A DNA stretch of 64,000 bases, from positions 140,909-204,908 of the forward strand of contig NZ_PPTT01000004.1 of the NCBI RefSeq assembly GCF_003339815.1, given 5' to 3'. This DNA is from Eggerthella sinensis. Lineage in GTDB: Bacteria; Actinomycetota; Coriobacteriia; Coriobacteriales; Eggerthellaceae. The translations under genes were made by a program, and so were the position numbers. Below the pieces are notes generated by a model. It searched no databases. It was not told the DNA's origin and saw only the letters and a program-made list of their open reading frames with translations. Within the stretch, counting starts at the first letter, position 1; every line of letters begins with the position of its first letter. Positions 45,790-54,580 of the stretch are shown piece after piece.

Positions 45790-46281
45790 ATGACAGATCC
45801 GTTTTTCGAAACGAAACGCGAACTGTACGAGCTCATGCAGCGCATGAAGCACGGCCAGATTTCGCCGCCGACGCCTGCGGGCGTCACGCCCACCGAGGCG
45901 CGCACGATGATGGTCATCGGCGCCTTCGATCGCGCGGACGGCGACGTCAGGCCGGGGCGTGTGGCCGAGATGATGCACACCACGCCCAGCGCGCAGTCGC
46001 AAACGTTCAAGTCGCTCGAGGAGAAGGGCCTCATCGAGCGCCATCGAGCGAGCAACGACTACCGGGCCGTGTCGGTGAGCCTCACCGAGGAGGGCGCGCG
46101 TTTCGCCGCCGAGGGCAGGCGCCTGCACGACGAGCACATGGACAACGTGCTGGCCTACGTCGGCGTCGAAGACATGCAGCACCTCGTGCGCATCCTGCGC
46201 AAGGTCGTCGAGTTCCATGAGCGCGATGCCGACGGCACGCGCAAGAGCAAACCAGAAGGAGGCGATACCCCGTGCGCATAA
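45790..46281 (+). CDS. MarR-family transcriptional regulator
   Basis: A 163-residue winged-helix regulator of the usual size. The DNA-binding region is RVAEMMHTTPSAQSQTFKSL followed by EEKGLIERHRASNDYRAVSV, the recognition helix and wing. It is the first gene of an operon with two ABC exporter half-genes and overlaps the first of these by ten bases. It is probably a local repressor relieved by the exported drug or metabolite. A palindrome upstream (45740-45752) is its likely operator. Confidence 0.92.
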   Translation: MTDPFFETKRELYELMQRMKHGQISPPTPAGVTPTEARTMMVIGAFDRADGDVRPGRVAEMMHTTPSAQSQTFKSLEEKGLIERHRASNDYRAVSVSLTEEGARFAAEGRRLHDEHMDNVLAYVGVEDMQHLVRILRKVVEFHERDADGTRKSKPEGGDTPCA

Positions 46282-48434
46282 TACGCTACCTCAAGAACTG
46301 CAAGATCGCGGTCGTGCTCATCGTGTGCCTGCTCATCGTGCAGGCGTTCACCGATTTGGCGCTGCCGAACTACACGTCGCAGATCGTCGACGTGGGCATT
46401 CAGCAGTCGGGCGTCGAGCACGCCGCCACCGACGAGATGACGGCCAAGACCCACGACGAGATCGCCATGATGCTGCCCGAGAACGACGAGCAGACGTTCC
46501 GCGACGCCTACACCGAAAGCGACAGCGGCACGTACACGCTGAACGACCAGGGCAAGAAGGAGCAGGAGGAGCTCGATCGCATGGTGGCGATGCCGCTCGT
46601 GGCCATCCACTATGCCAGCCAGATCCCCGACCTCGACCTCGATCAGGTGATGCAGGCCTACCAGGCCGGCGCCGTGCAGAAGCAGGACATCCTCGACATG
46701 CTCGACAAGGCCAAGGAGCAGATGGGCGACATGAGCGACTCCATCGTCGATCAGCAGGCCATCGCCGCCGCCAAGGCCGAGTACGAGTCGCTCGGCTACA
46801 ACCTGTCCGACCTGCAGATGAAGTACCTCATCCGCATCGGCCTCATGATGCTCGGCCTCGCCGCGCTCGGCATGGTGGCCGCGGTGCTCGTGGGCTTCAT
46901 CGCCTCGCGCACGGCCGCGAAGGTGGGCGCCACGCTGCGCGCGAAGCTGTTCCGCCAGGTGGTGTCGTTCTCCGACGCCGAGGTGCAAAGCTTCTCGGCG
47001 GCCTCGCTCATCACGCGCGGCACGAACGACATCCAGCTCATCCAGATGGTCACCGTCATGCTGCTGCGCATGGTGCTCTACGCTCCCATCCTCGCCATCG
47101 GCGGCATCATCATGATTTCGCGCACGAACCTGGCCATGAGCTGGATCATCGTGGTGGCCGTGGTGGCCATCTTCGTCATCATCATGGTGCTGATGCGCGT
47201 GGCCATGCCCAAGTTCAAGATCATGCAGAAGCTCATCGACAAGGTGAACCTCGTGTCGCGCGAGATCCTCACGGGCCTGCCCGTCATCCGCGCGTTCGAC
47301 CGCCAGGCCTACGAGGAGAAGCGCTTCGACGACGCCAGCACGCACCTCATGAAGACGCAGCTGTTCACGAACCGCGTCATGACGTTCATGATGCCGGTCA
47401 TGATGCTCATCATGAACCTCGTGTCCGTCATGATCGTATGGGTGGGCGGCCACTACATCGACACCGGCGCCATCCAAACCGGCGACCTCATCGCGTTCAT
47501 CACGTACGCCATGGTCATCATCATGGGCTTCCTCATGATCGGCATGATCTCCATCATGCTGCCGCGCGCCGATGTGGCGGCGCAGCGCGTGAACGAGGTG
47601 CTGGAAACGAAGCCGACCATCTGCGACCCGGCCGCCGACCAGGCGCGCGACGAAGCGCTCGCCGCGCAATCGAGCGGCGCCACCATCGCGTTCAACGACG
47701 TGAGCTTCAAGTACGGCGACTCGAAGGAGTGCGTGCTCGAGCACATCGACTTCACGGCCGAGCCCGGCAAGACCACGGCCATCATCGGCTCCACCGGTTC
47801 GGGCAAGTCCACGGTCATCAAGCTCATCGAGCGTTTCTACGATGTGACGTGCGGTTCCGTCACCATCGACGGCGTGGACATCCGCGACGTGAGCCAGCAG
47901 GCGCTGCGCGAGCAGCTGGGCTACGTGCCGCAGAAGGCGTTCTTGTTCTCGGGCACCATCGAGTCCAACGTGGCCTACGCGAACGAGGACATGCCGAAGG
48001 AGCGCGTGGAAGAAGCCATCGACATCGCACAGGCCTCCGAGCTCGTGTCTTCGAAGGAAGAGGGACTCGAGGCGCCCGTGTCGCAGGGCGGCACGAACGT
48101 GTCGGGCGGCCAGCGTCAGCGCCTCGCCATCGCCCGCGCGCTGGCCACCGAGGCCCGCGCCTACCTGTTCGACGACAGCTTCTCGGCGCTCGACTACAAA
48201 ACCGACGCGGCCCTGCGCCAGGAGCTGCACACGCGCCTGGGCGGCAAGACCGTCGTCATCGTGGCGCAGCGCATCTCCACCGTGCTGCATGCCGATCATA
48301 TCATCGTGCTCGACGAGGGCCGCATCGTGGGCCAGGGCACGCACGAGGAATTGATGAAAACCTGCGAGGAGTACCGGGAGATCGCGATGTCCCAGCTGTC
48401 GGCCGAGGAACTGAACGGAGGTGATGTAGCATGA
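46272..48434 (+). CDS. ABC exporter half-transporter with degenerate ATP site
   Basis: A 720-residue membrane-ATPase fusion. TM1 (about residues 12-30) is followed by an unusual extracytoplasmic insert of about 150 residues (35-185), then TM2-TM6 and a nucleotide-binding domain. Walker A is GSTGSGKST and the signature is VSGGQRQRL. Walker B ends YLFDD, with Asp where the catalytic Glu is expected. This is the pattern of the non-catalytic half of heterodimeric exporters such as TM287/288. It starts at GTG 46272 with AGGAGG upstream and overlaps the partner gene by four bases. Substrate unknown; multidrug or lipid export is plausible. Confidence 0.92.
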   Translation: MRIIRYLKNCKIAVVLIVCLLIVQAFTDLALPNYTSQIVDVGIQQSGVEHAATDEMTAKTHDEIAMMLPENDEQTFRDAYTESDSGTYTLNDQGKKEQEELDRMVAMPLVAIHYASQIPDLDLDQVMQAYQAGAVQKQDILDMLDKAKEQMGDMSDSIVDQQAIAAAKAEYESLGYNLSDLQMKYLIRIGLMMLGLAALGMVAAVLVGFIASRTAAKVGATLRAKLFRQVVSFSDAEVQSFSAASLITRGTNDIQLIQMVTVMLLRMVLYAPILAIGGIIMISRTNLAMSWIIVVAVVAIFVIIMVLMRVAMPKFKIMQKLIDKVNLVSREILTGLPVIRAFDRQAYEEKRFDDASTHLMKTQLFTNRVMTFMMPVMMLIMNLVSVMIVWVGGHYIDTGAIQTGDLIAFITYAMVIIMGFLMIGMISIMLPRADVAAQRVNEVLETKPTICDPAADQARDEALAAQSSGATIAFNDVSFKYGDSKECVLEHIDFTAEPGKTTAIIGSTGSGKSTVIKLIERFYDVTCGSVTIDGVDIRDVSQQALREQLGYVPQKAFLFSGTIESNVAYANEDMPKERVEEAIDIAQASELVSSKEEGLEAPVSQGGTNVSGGQRQRLAIARALATEARAYLFDDSFSALDYKTDAALRQELHTRLGGKTVVIVAQRISTVLHADHIIVLDEGRIVGQGTHEELMKTCEEYREIAMSQLSAEELNGGDVA

Positions 48435-50299
48435 GCGCCCAGGAGAATCGTTCCATGCCCGGCGGCCGCAGGCGCGGCCCCGGAGGACCCGGCGGGCATA
48501 TGATGCCCGGTGAGAAGCCCAAGGACCTCAAGGGCACGCTCGGCAAGCTCGTCGCCTTCATGGGCCGCTTCAAGGTGGCCATCATCGTGGTGCTCGTGTT
48601 CGCCATCGGCTCCACCATCTTCAACATCGTCGGGCCGAAGGTGCTGTCCACGGCCACGACCGAGCTGTTCAACGGCATCGTCGCGAAAATCGACGGGTCG
48701 GGCGGCATCGACTTCGACAAGATCGCGTCCATCCTGCTGTTCACGTTCGGGCTGTACGTGCTGTCCGCGGCCTGCTCGTTCGTGCAGGGGTGGATCATGA
48801 GCTCGGTGTCGCAGCGCACGTGCTACCAGCTGCGCAAGAGCATCGCCGAGAAGATCGACCGCATGCCCATGGGCTACTTCGAGCGCACGAGCGTGGGCGA
48901 CACGCTGTCGCGCATCACGAACGACGTGGACACCCTCGGCCAGAGCCTCAACCAGGGCGTGACGCAGCTCATCACGTCCACGACCACCATCATCGGCGTG
49001 CTCATCATGATGCTCACCATCAATCCGCTCATGACGCTGATCACGGTGTTCATCCTGCCCATCTCGCTCGTCCTCATCATGGTGGTGGTGAAGCGCTCGC
49101 AGAAGTTCTTCGTCGCGCAGCAGAACACGCTCGGCGAGATCAACGGCCTCGTGGAAGAGACGTTCTCGGGCCATGCCATCGTCAAGGCGTTCAACCGCGA
49201 AGACGGCACGGTTGACAACTTCAACGCCACGAACGCGCGCCTGTACAACTCGGCGTGGAAGTCGCAGTTCATCTCGGGCCTCATGCAGCCCATCATGAAC
49301 TTCGTGAGCAACCTCGGCTACGTGGCCGTGGCCATCGCCGGCAGCTTCATGGCCGTGCAGGGCATCATCACCGTCGGCGACATCCAGGCGTTCATCCAGT
49401 ACGTGAAGAACTTCACGCAGCCCATCACCCAGCTCACGCAGGTGTCCAACGTGCTGCAGCAGATGGCGGCCGCGGCCGAGCGCATCTTCGCGTTCCTCGA
49501 GGCTCCCGAGGAGGAGCCCGATCACGTGACCGCGCGCACCGCCGACGTGGAGTGCAACGTCCAGTTCGACCACGTGCACTTCGGCTACGACCCCGAGAAG
49601 CCGGTCATCAAGGACTTCTCGGCGCGCGTGTCGGAGGGCCAGACCGTCGCGCTCGTCGGGCCGACGGGCGCGGGCAAGACCACCATGGTCAAGCTGCTCA
49701 TGCGCTTCTACGACGTGCAGTCGGGCTCCGTCAAGATCGGCGGCGTGGACATCCGCGACTTCGCGCGCGACGATCTGCGCTCGCTGTTCGGCATGGTGCT
49801 GCAGGACACGTGGTTGTTCCACGGCACCATCCGCGACAACATCCGCTACGGCAAGCTCGACGCCACCGACGAGGAGGTGGAGGCGGCGGCCAAGGCGGCC
49901 TACGTCCACCACTTCATCCAGACGCTGCCGCAGGGCTACGACACCGAGATCAACGAGGATGCCAGCAACATCAGCCAAGGCCAGCGCCAGCTGCTCACCA
50001 TCGCGCGCGCCATCCTGGCCGACCGCCGCATGCTCATCCTCGACGAGGCCACGAGCTCGGTGGACACGCGCACGGAGGAGCGCATCCAGAAGGCCATGGA
50101 CAACCTCATGGCCGGACGCACGGCGTTCGTCATCGCGCACCGCCTGTCCACCATCAAGAACGCGAACCTCATCTTGGTCATCCGCGACGGCGACATCGTG
50201 GAGCAGGGCACGCACGAGGAACTGCTTGCGCTTGGCGGTTTCTACGCGGAGTTGTATAATTCTCAATTCACCGAGACGATCGACGAGGTGGAGGACTAG
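48431..50299 (+). CDS. ABC exporter half-transporter with canonical catalytic Glu
   Basis: A 622-residue partner of the preceding half-transporter. A Gly/Pro/Arg-rich N-terminus (about 35 residues) is followed by six transmembrane helices. The nucleotide-binding domain has GPTGAGKTT, the Walker B LILDEATSSVDT with the catalytic Glu, and a non-canonical signature, ISQGQRQLL. Combined with the upstream subunit this gives one complete and one degenerate ATP site, as expected for an asymmetric heterodimer. ATGA overlap couples its translation to the first gene. Confidence 0.93.
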   Translation: MSAQENRSMPGGRRRGPGGPGGHMMPGEKPKDLKGTLGKLVAFMGRFKVAIIVVLVFAIGSTIFNIVGPKVLSTATTELFNGIVAKIDGSGGIDFDKIASILLFTFGLYVLSAACSFVQGWIMSSVSQRTCYQLRKSIAEKIDRMPMGYFERTSVGDTLSRITNDVDTLGQSLNQGVTQLITSTTTIIGVLIMMLTINPLMTLITVFILPISLVLIMVVVKRSQKFFVAQQNTLGEINGLVEETFSGHAIVKAFNREDGTVDNFNATNARLYNSAWKSQFISGLMQPIMNFVSNLGYVAVAIAGSFMAVQGIITVGDIQAFIQYVKNFTQPITQLTQVSNVLQQMAAAAERIFAFLEAPEEEPDHVTARTADVECNVQFDHVHFGYDPEKPVIKDFSARVSEGQTVALVGPTGAGKTTMVKLLMRFYDVQSGSVKIGGVDIRDFARDDLRSLFGMVLQDTWLFHGTIRDNIRYGKLDATDEEVEAAAKAAYVHHFIQTLPQGYDTEINEDASNISQGQRQLLTIARAILADRRMLILDEATSSVDTRTEERIQKAMDNLMAGRTAFVIAHRLSTIKNANLILVIRDGDIVEQGTHEELLALGGFYAELYNSQFTETIDEVED

Positions 50300-50348
50300 C
50301 GCATGCGCCCGTTCCCGCCCGTCGCACAGGGAATGGGAACAACGACGT

Positions 50349-51068
50349 ATGCCCGCAACGGGAATCGAGAGCGCATCCGCGCAAAGGCAAGGCGCGCCTG
50401 AGGGTAAGGCGCGCCTTGCCGTGTTCGACTTCGACGGCACGAGCATCGACGGCAACTCGCCGGTGCTGCTGGTCAGCCATCTCATGAAGCACGATATGCT
50501 GCGGAAACGCGACGTGTTCCGCATCTTGCTGTGGGCGGCGGCCTACAAGCTGCGCCTGCCGCAGAACGAGGCCGCCGTGCGCGGGCTCGTGTTCAGCGCG
50601 TTCGAAGGCAAGCCCGTCGAAGAGGTGAACGCGTTTCTGGCGGAATTCTACGACGAGCGCATCGCGCCGTTGTTCCGCGCGCAGGCCGACGCTGCCATGC
50701 GCGCGCACGCCGAGGCGGGGGAGACGGTGCTCATCGTGTCCGCCACCTTCGAGCCCATCATCCTGCGCGCCATGGAGCACCATCCCTTCGAGCGGCAGAT
50801 ATCCACGCGCATGTGCGTGGCGCCCGACGGCACCTACACGCGTCAGGTGGAAGGCGTGCCGGTGGAGGGCGACGAGAAGCTCGCGGCGGTGCGCCGCTAC
50901 GGCGACGAGCAGTTCGGCCCCGGGAACTGGGAGCTTGCCTACGCCTACGGCGACCACCACTCCGACCGCGCCATCCTCGCCGCGGCCGAGCACCCCCGCG
51001 CCGTGTCTCCCGACCGGCCGCTCTCGCGCACGGCGCGCGAGAAGGGGTGGGAGATCCTCGACTGGTAG
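50349..51068 (+). CDS. HAD-IB family phosphatase
   Basis: A 239-residue HAD hydrolase. Motif I is FDFDGTSIDGNS (nucleophile Asp), motif II is SAT, motif III is the Lys in GDEKLAAV, and motif IV is YGDHHSD. This matches the HAD-IB/phosphoserine-phosphatase-like group. The substrate is unknown; a phosphorylated lipid headgroup or amino acid is possible. It follows the ABC exporter by about 50 bases and may be co-transcribed. Confidence 0.88.
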   Translation: MPATGIESASAQRQGAPEGKARLAVFDFDGTSIDGNSPVLLVSHLMKHDMLRKRDVFRILLWAAAYKLRLPQNEAAVRGLVFSAFEGKPVEEVNAFLAEFYDERIAPLFRAQADAAMRAHAEAGETVLIVSATFEPIILRAMEHHPFERQISTRMCVAPDGTYTRQVEGVPVEGDEKLAAVRRYGDEQFGPGNWELAYAYGDHHSDRAILAAAEHPRAVSPDRPLSRTAREKGWEILDW

Positions 51069-51248
51069 CGGGGACGTCATTTCCGCCCCCCCCCCGGTCT
51101 TCTGCGGCGGCTTTGCTGTCGTATGCGTGACGTTTTGGGGTTTTTGCGGTGCGGCCTATGCGGATGCCTCCTTCTTCGGTAAAATGTGACCTGAGCATAT
51201 GCATTTCTTTTGGTGACATGCAGTTTCTTTGAAAAGGAGGTTGGGTCC
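51069..51248. other. intergenic region with a 10-C homopolymer
   Basis: No gene is seen. A run of ten C occupies 51086-51095 just after the HAD stop codon. The right half is AT-richer and ends in AAAAGGAGG, a strong ribosome site for the next gene. Confidence 0.5.
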
Positions 51249-52814
51249 ATGTTTGAGAACGACGCGAACAGCTCGCCCAGCCAGAATGACGAGCATAGCA
51301 ATTCTTCCGCCGAGTACCTGCGCCTTGCGTCCCAAGCATGCGCTTCGGGCGATGCGGTCCTCGGGATGCACCTCTATCTGGCGGCGTTCGAACGCGCCCA
51401 GCACGGGGGCGGCACCGTGCCCGACGAAGCGGCTCTCGAGGGGCTCAAGCAGGCGTGGCAGCTTGCGTGCAAGCTCAAGGAGCGTTCCATCGCCGAATAC
51501 GTCTTCGAGCGCCTCGAGCCCTATCTGTCCTCTGACGAGGCCGCGGCCTGCGCCGAGCAGCTGCAGAGCCTCGCGCTCGACAAGCTTGAGGAATACGGTC
51601 TGTCGCGCGAGGACCTCGAGGACATGACCGACATGATCTCCCAGGATTTCCTCGGTCTCGACGCATCGCGCCTCATGCGGGTGGAACACGTGACGGAGCG
51701 CTCCGCGCAGGCGGACGCCCAGCCCGCAGCTGCGGAGGCTTCTTCGGCCGCAGCCGCCGATGCCCCTGCCGAGCCCGCGCCCGAGCAGGCTGCAACCGAG
51801 ACGTCCGACGTCGAAAAGGCCCTCGCGGCCGCCATCGAGTCGTGCGGGGACGACCCCGACGCGCATGCGGTGGTGTCGTCGCTCGAGAACATCTCGTACA
51901 AGGAGCTCGTCGGCTACGACGAGACGGTGAAGCTCATGCGCGACTTCGGCGTGGGCATGCAGGGCGACGAGCGCTTCCAGGAGCTTGTCGACATGCTGAA
52001 CAGCCGTCACGGGCTCGACCGCATGCCGGCCACCGACGCGCTGCTGTTCCGCTCGCCGGCGCGCGAGGACGCGAACCGCTTCATGGTGGCCACGCTCGGC
52101 GAGCTGGGCCTGCCCGCCATCCGCATGCACATGGAGGAGAACCTCCAGGGTATGCCGGTGCTGTGCGTCATGGCGCAGGCCGACCGTCAGCCGAAGCTCA
52201 ACGCCGCGCGCAACGCCTTCGAGGGCGCGGGCGTGCTCATGTTGGAGGACCTCGACATGTGGATGTCTCCCATGGTGGAGTCGTCGATGGGCGATGAGCT
52301 GGGCGGGTTCCTCATGGCCAGCCTGTCGCGCGGCGCGCGCGAGGCCATCAGCCTCATCCGCTCGGCCGTGGAGAATCCCGACGTGTTCGTGCTGGCGTCC
52401 GCTTCCGAAGCGGGCGACATCGACCCGTTCTTCTACGACCTCTTGGAGCCGCTGTCGGTGATCGACATCGATTACCCCACGGAGTCCGAGCGCAGCGACA
52501 TCTGGATGGAGGTCGCGCGCGATCACCCGTCGCTGCGCGGGATCGATCGGGCGGCCCTCGTGCGCTTCTCGGCGCAGATGCCCCGCTACGACATGTACAT
52601 GGCCGCCCGCGAAGCCATCGAGGAGGCCTACAAGGCCAGCCTCGTCGCGCGGCGCTACCTGCCGGTGACGGCGGACAACCTGTTCGACAAGCTGGCGGCG
52701 TACCAACCGCTCGACTCCGACGAGTACCGCGCCCTCGAGGAGGCGGTCGTGAGCGACTTCAGACGCGAGCTGGAACATTTGGAAGACCTGCTCATCGGGG
52801 AAGAGGGAAACTGA
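51249..52814 (+). CDS. AAA+-like protein lacking a Walker A motif
   Basis: A 521-residue protein of unassigned family. Residues about 18-150 are helical and TPR-like. An Ala/Glu/Pro linker spans about 150-195. The C-terminal region follows an AAA+ plan: LLFRSPAREDANRF stands where a P-loop would be but lacks GxxGxGK(T/S), GVLMLEDLD resembles Walker B, FVLASASEA resembles sensor 1, and YPTESERSDIWMEVA begins the lid helix. It is therefore probably a non-hydrolysing AAA+ relative; this reading is from pattern only. It overlaps the start of an Rrf2 regulator gene (TGATG), so the two are coupled. The ribosome site is AGGAGG. Confidence 0.7.
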   Translation: MFENDANSSPSQNDEHSNSSAEYLRLASQACASGDAVLGMHLYLAAFERAQHGGGTVPDEAALEGLKQAWQLACKLKERSIAEYVFERLEPYLSSDEAAACAEQLQSLALDKLEEYGLSREDLEDMTDMISQDFLGLDASRLMRVEHVTERSAQADAQPAAAEASSAAAADAPAEPAPEQAATETSDVEKALAAAIESCGDDPDAHAVVSSLENISYKELVGYDETVKLMRDFGVGMQGDERFQELVDMLNSRHGLDRMPATDALLFRSPAREDANRFMVATLGELGLPAIRMHMEENLQGMPVLCVMAQADRQPKLNAARNAFEGAGVLMLEDLDMWMSPMVESSMGDELGGFLMASLSRGAREAISLIRSAVENPDVFVLASASEAGDIDPFFYDLLEPLSVIDIDYPTESERSDIWMEVARDHPSLRGIDRAALVRFSAQMPRYDMYMAAREAIEEAYKASLVARRYLPVTADNLFDKLAAYQPLDSDEYRALEEAVVSDFRRELEHLEDLLIGEEGN

Positions 52815-53362
52815 TGGATGTCACGCGTCGCTGCGATTACGCCTGCAGGATTCTGAGGGCCGCCTACAAGAGCGGGGAATCCTACGTGTCCGTGTCCGAT
52901 ATCGCGGAGCAGGAGGACATCCCCTACGCGTTCGCCCGCAGCATTCAGCACGATCTGGTGAAGGGCGGCCTCATCAAGACGGTGCGCGGGGCCCGCGGAG
53001 GCCTCGCGCTCAACTGCGACCCGGCTTCCGTCACCCTGCTCGAGGTGCTCGAGGCGGTGCAGGGCCCTGTGAGCATCTCGCTGTGCGTGATGGATCCGGC
53101 CTACTGCGACAAGCAGAAGGATTGCGCGTACAACAAGCTGTGGCAGGGTGCCGATCGCCTGCTGAACGCGTACTTCGGCGCCATCACGCTCCGGGACCTC
53201 ATCGAGCAGGGGGCCTCGCACCCGGTGGTGGAGGCCGCTATGGCGAAGGCGCAAGGCTCGGCTGGCGAACCGAGCGCGCACTGCGCCGCAGGGTGCCCGA
53301 GTCTCGAGCCGCGCATCGTCGGGGATGGCGCCGAGGCGGACGTGTGCGAGTCGTGCGCGTAG
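52814..53362 (+). CDS. Rrf2-family regulator with extra C-terminal cysteines
   Basis: A 182-residue Rrf2 protein. The winged helix has ISVSDIAEQE-like DIPYAFARSIQHDLVKGGLI and RGARGGLAL. Three cysteines, C91, C98 and C104 (CVMDPAYCDKQKDC), correspond to the [Fe-S] ligands of IscR/NsrR-type sensors. A tail beyond residue 150 adds C157, C161, C178 and C181, which is unusual. It probably senses Fe-S status, oxygen or nitric oxide. It is co-translated with the AAA+-like gene and followed by a MutY-like gene, suggesting a stress or repair context. Confidence 0.88.
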   Translation: MDVTRRCDYACRILRAAYKSGESYVSVSDIAEQEDIPYAFARSIQHDLVKGGLIKTVRGARGGLALNCDPASVTLLEVLEAVQGPVSISLCVMDPAYCDKQKDCAYNKLWQGADRLLNAYFGAITLRDLIEQGASHPVVEAAMAKAQGSAGEPSAHCAAGCPSLEPRIVGDGAEADVCESCA

Positions 53363-53397
53363 AGAAGGCCGGCCTGGACGCGTGGCCCGAGGACGCG

Positions 53398-54228
53398 ATG
53401 GGGCGTGACGAGTTCGTCGAGCTCGTGCGCAGCGAGGGCGAGCGGCTGTACCGCGTCCTGCCGTGGCGTTGCATCGACGACCCCTATGCCGTGCTGGTCA
53501 GCGAAGTGATGCTGCAGCAGACGCAGGTGGCGCGCGTCGAGAAGCATTGGACGCGCTTCCTGGGGCTGTTTCCCACCATCGACGCGCTTGCCGCTGCCGG
53601 CACCGCCGACGTGCTGGCGCAGTGGCAGGGCCTCGGGTACAACCGTCGCGCGCTCGCGCTCAAGCGGGCGGCCGAGGTGTGCGCGGCCGAGCGGGGAGGG
53701 AAGCTTCCGGATACCGCCGAGGAGCTCGAGGCGCTTCCCGGCATCGGGCCCGCCACGGCGGCGGGCGTCATGGCGTTCGCCTACAACCGTCCTTCGGTGT
53801 ACATCGAGACGAACGTGCGCACCGTGTTCCTGCACGAGCTGTTCCCCGCGTGCGACAAGGTGTCCGATCGCCAGCTGGCGCCGCTCGTGGCCGCGACGTG
53901 CCCTGAGGACGATGCCCGGGCCTGGTACTACGCGCTGCTCGATTACGGCGCGCACCTCAAGACGCTCGTGGCGAACCCGTCGCGGCGCAGCGCCCACTAC
54001 ACGCGGCAGTCGGCCTTCGAAGGGTCGCGTCGCCAAAAGCGCGCCGAGCTCGTGCGCATCGTGCTGGCCGAGCCCGGCATCGGCGCCGACGAGCTGGCCG
54101 AACGCCTCGACGTCTTCGAGCGAGCCGCCGGCCGCGACGGCGTAGACGCCGCCACGTTCGACTCCATCGTAGGAGACCTCGTAACCGAAGGCTTCTTCCG
54201 CAACGAGGAAGGCGCGTTCTTCGCGTAG
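53398..54228 (+). CDS. MutY-like adenine DNA glycosylase without Fe-S ligands
   Basis: A 276-residue HhH-GPD glycosylase. LPWR near residue 21 and SEVMLQQTQ with Glu36 match the MutY adenine pocket; LPGIGPATAAGVMAFAY is the helix-hairpin-helix. The usual catalytic Asp (DGNV in MutY) is replaced by Glu in IETNVRTVF. The four-cysteine Fe-S motif expected after the catalytic domain is absent: that stretch reads VANPSRRSAHYTRQSAF. The C-terminus looks like a small winged helix, not a Nudix-like domain. It probably removes adenine or another base in repair, but the substitutions leave specificity open. A GTG at 53344 is an alternative start. Confidence 0.82.
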   Translation: MGRDEFVELVRSEGERLYRVLPWRCIDDPYAVLVSEVMLQQTQVARVEKHWTRFLGLFPTIDALAAAGTADVLAQWQGLGYNRRALALKRAAEVCAAERGGKLPDTAEELEALPGIGPATAAGVMAFAYNRPSVYIETNVRTVFLHELFPACDKVSDRQLAPLVAATCPEDDARAWYYALLDYGAHLKTLVANPSRRSAHYTRQSAFEGSRRQKRAELVRIVLAEPGIGADELAERLDVFERAAGRDGVDAATFDSIVGDLVTEGFFRNEEGAFFA

Positions 54229-54243
54229 GGCGAGGGAGGCGGG

Positions 54244-54467
54244 CTTCCCCTCGTTGCGTCCGCCGAACGCCATGCGTACGCAAGCGCCACCGCGGACGCA
54301 ATGAGGGAAGCTGTGCGCGCGAATGGGGGGGGGGAGCGCTGTGCGCGAACGAGGGGGAGCGCAGGCGCAATGAGGGTTGCGCGCGCGAATGGGTGCGCGC
54401 GCAAGCGCTCTCTTTTTTCCCTGCGTCCGCCGGGGCTCTCGCGCACGCTTTCCCCAACGCGGACGCA
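54244..54467. repeat. cluster of short GC-rich palindromes
   Basis: This gene-free stretch of about 350 bases after the MutY-like gene holds several inverted repeats: 54244-54263 with 54292-54310; a perfect 10-bp pair TTGCGCGCGC/GCGCGCGCAA at 54377-54404; and TGCGTCCGC/GCGGACGCA at 54422-54430 and 54459-54467. A run of ten G lies at 54325-54334. The TTGCG...CGCAA ends resemble the repeats at 30, 33.8 and 45.6 kb. The right part (54470-54550) is pyrimidine-rich with no visible gene. Confidence 0.6.
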
Positions 54468-54565
54468 CCCACTACCCTCCCATCCGCACCTTTCTTCCCA
54501 TCCTCCCTATCCCAACCCCCCATCCGCACCTTCCCCATTTGACCTAATATCCTATGATAACGTGT

Positions 54566-54571
54566 TATACT
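54566..54571 (+). promoter_or_regulatory. TATACT -10 element before the orphan NrfD gene
   Basis: TATACT ends nine bases before the ATG at 54581, and no ribosome site is present, so a leaderless or near-leaderless transcript is likely. It overlaps ATAAC-gt-GTTAT, a short inverted repeat at 54557-54568 that may be an operator. Confidence 0.45.
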
Positions 54572-54580
54572 AACCGCGAC

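Noticed and set aside
51086..51095. Ten-C tract (and the ten-G tract at 54325-54334) as a phase-variation switch
   Set aside because: Both are between genes and not inside a coding start or a recognisable promoter spacer, so slippage would have no obvious effect.
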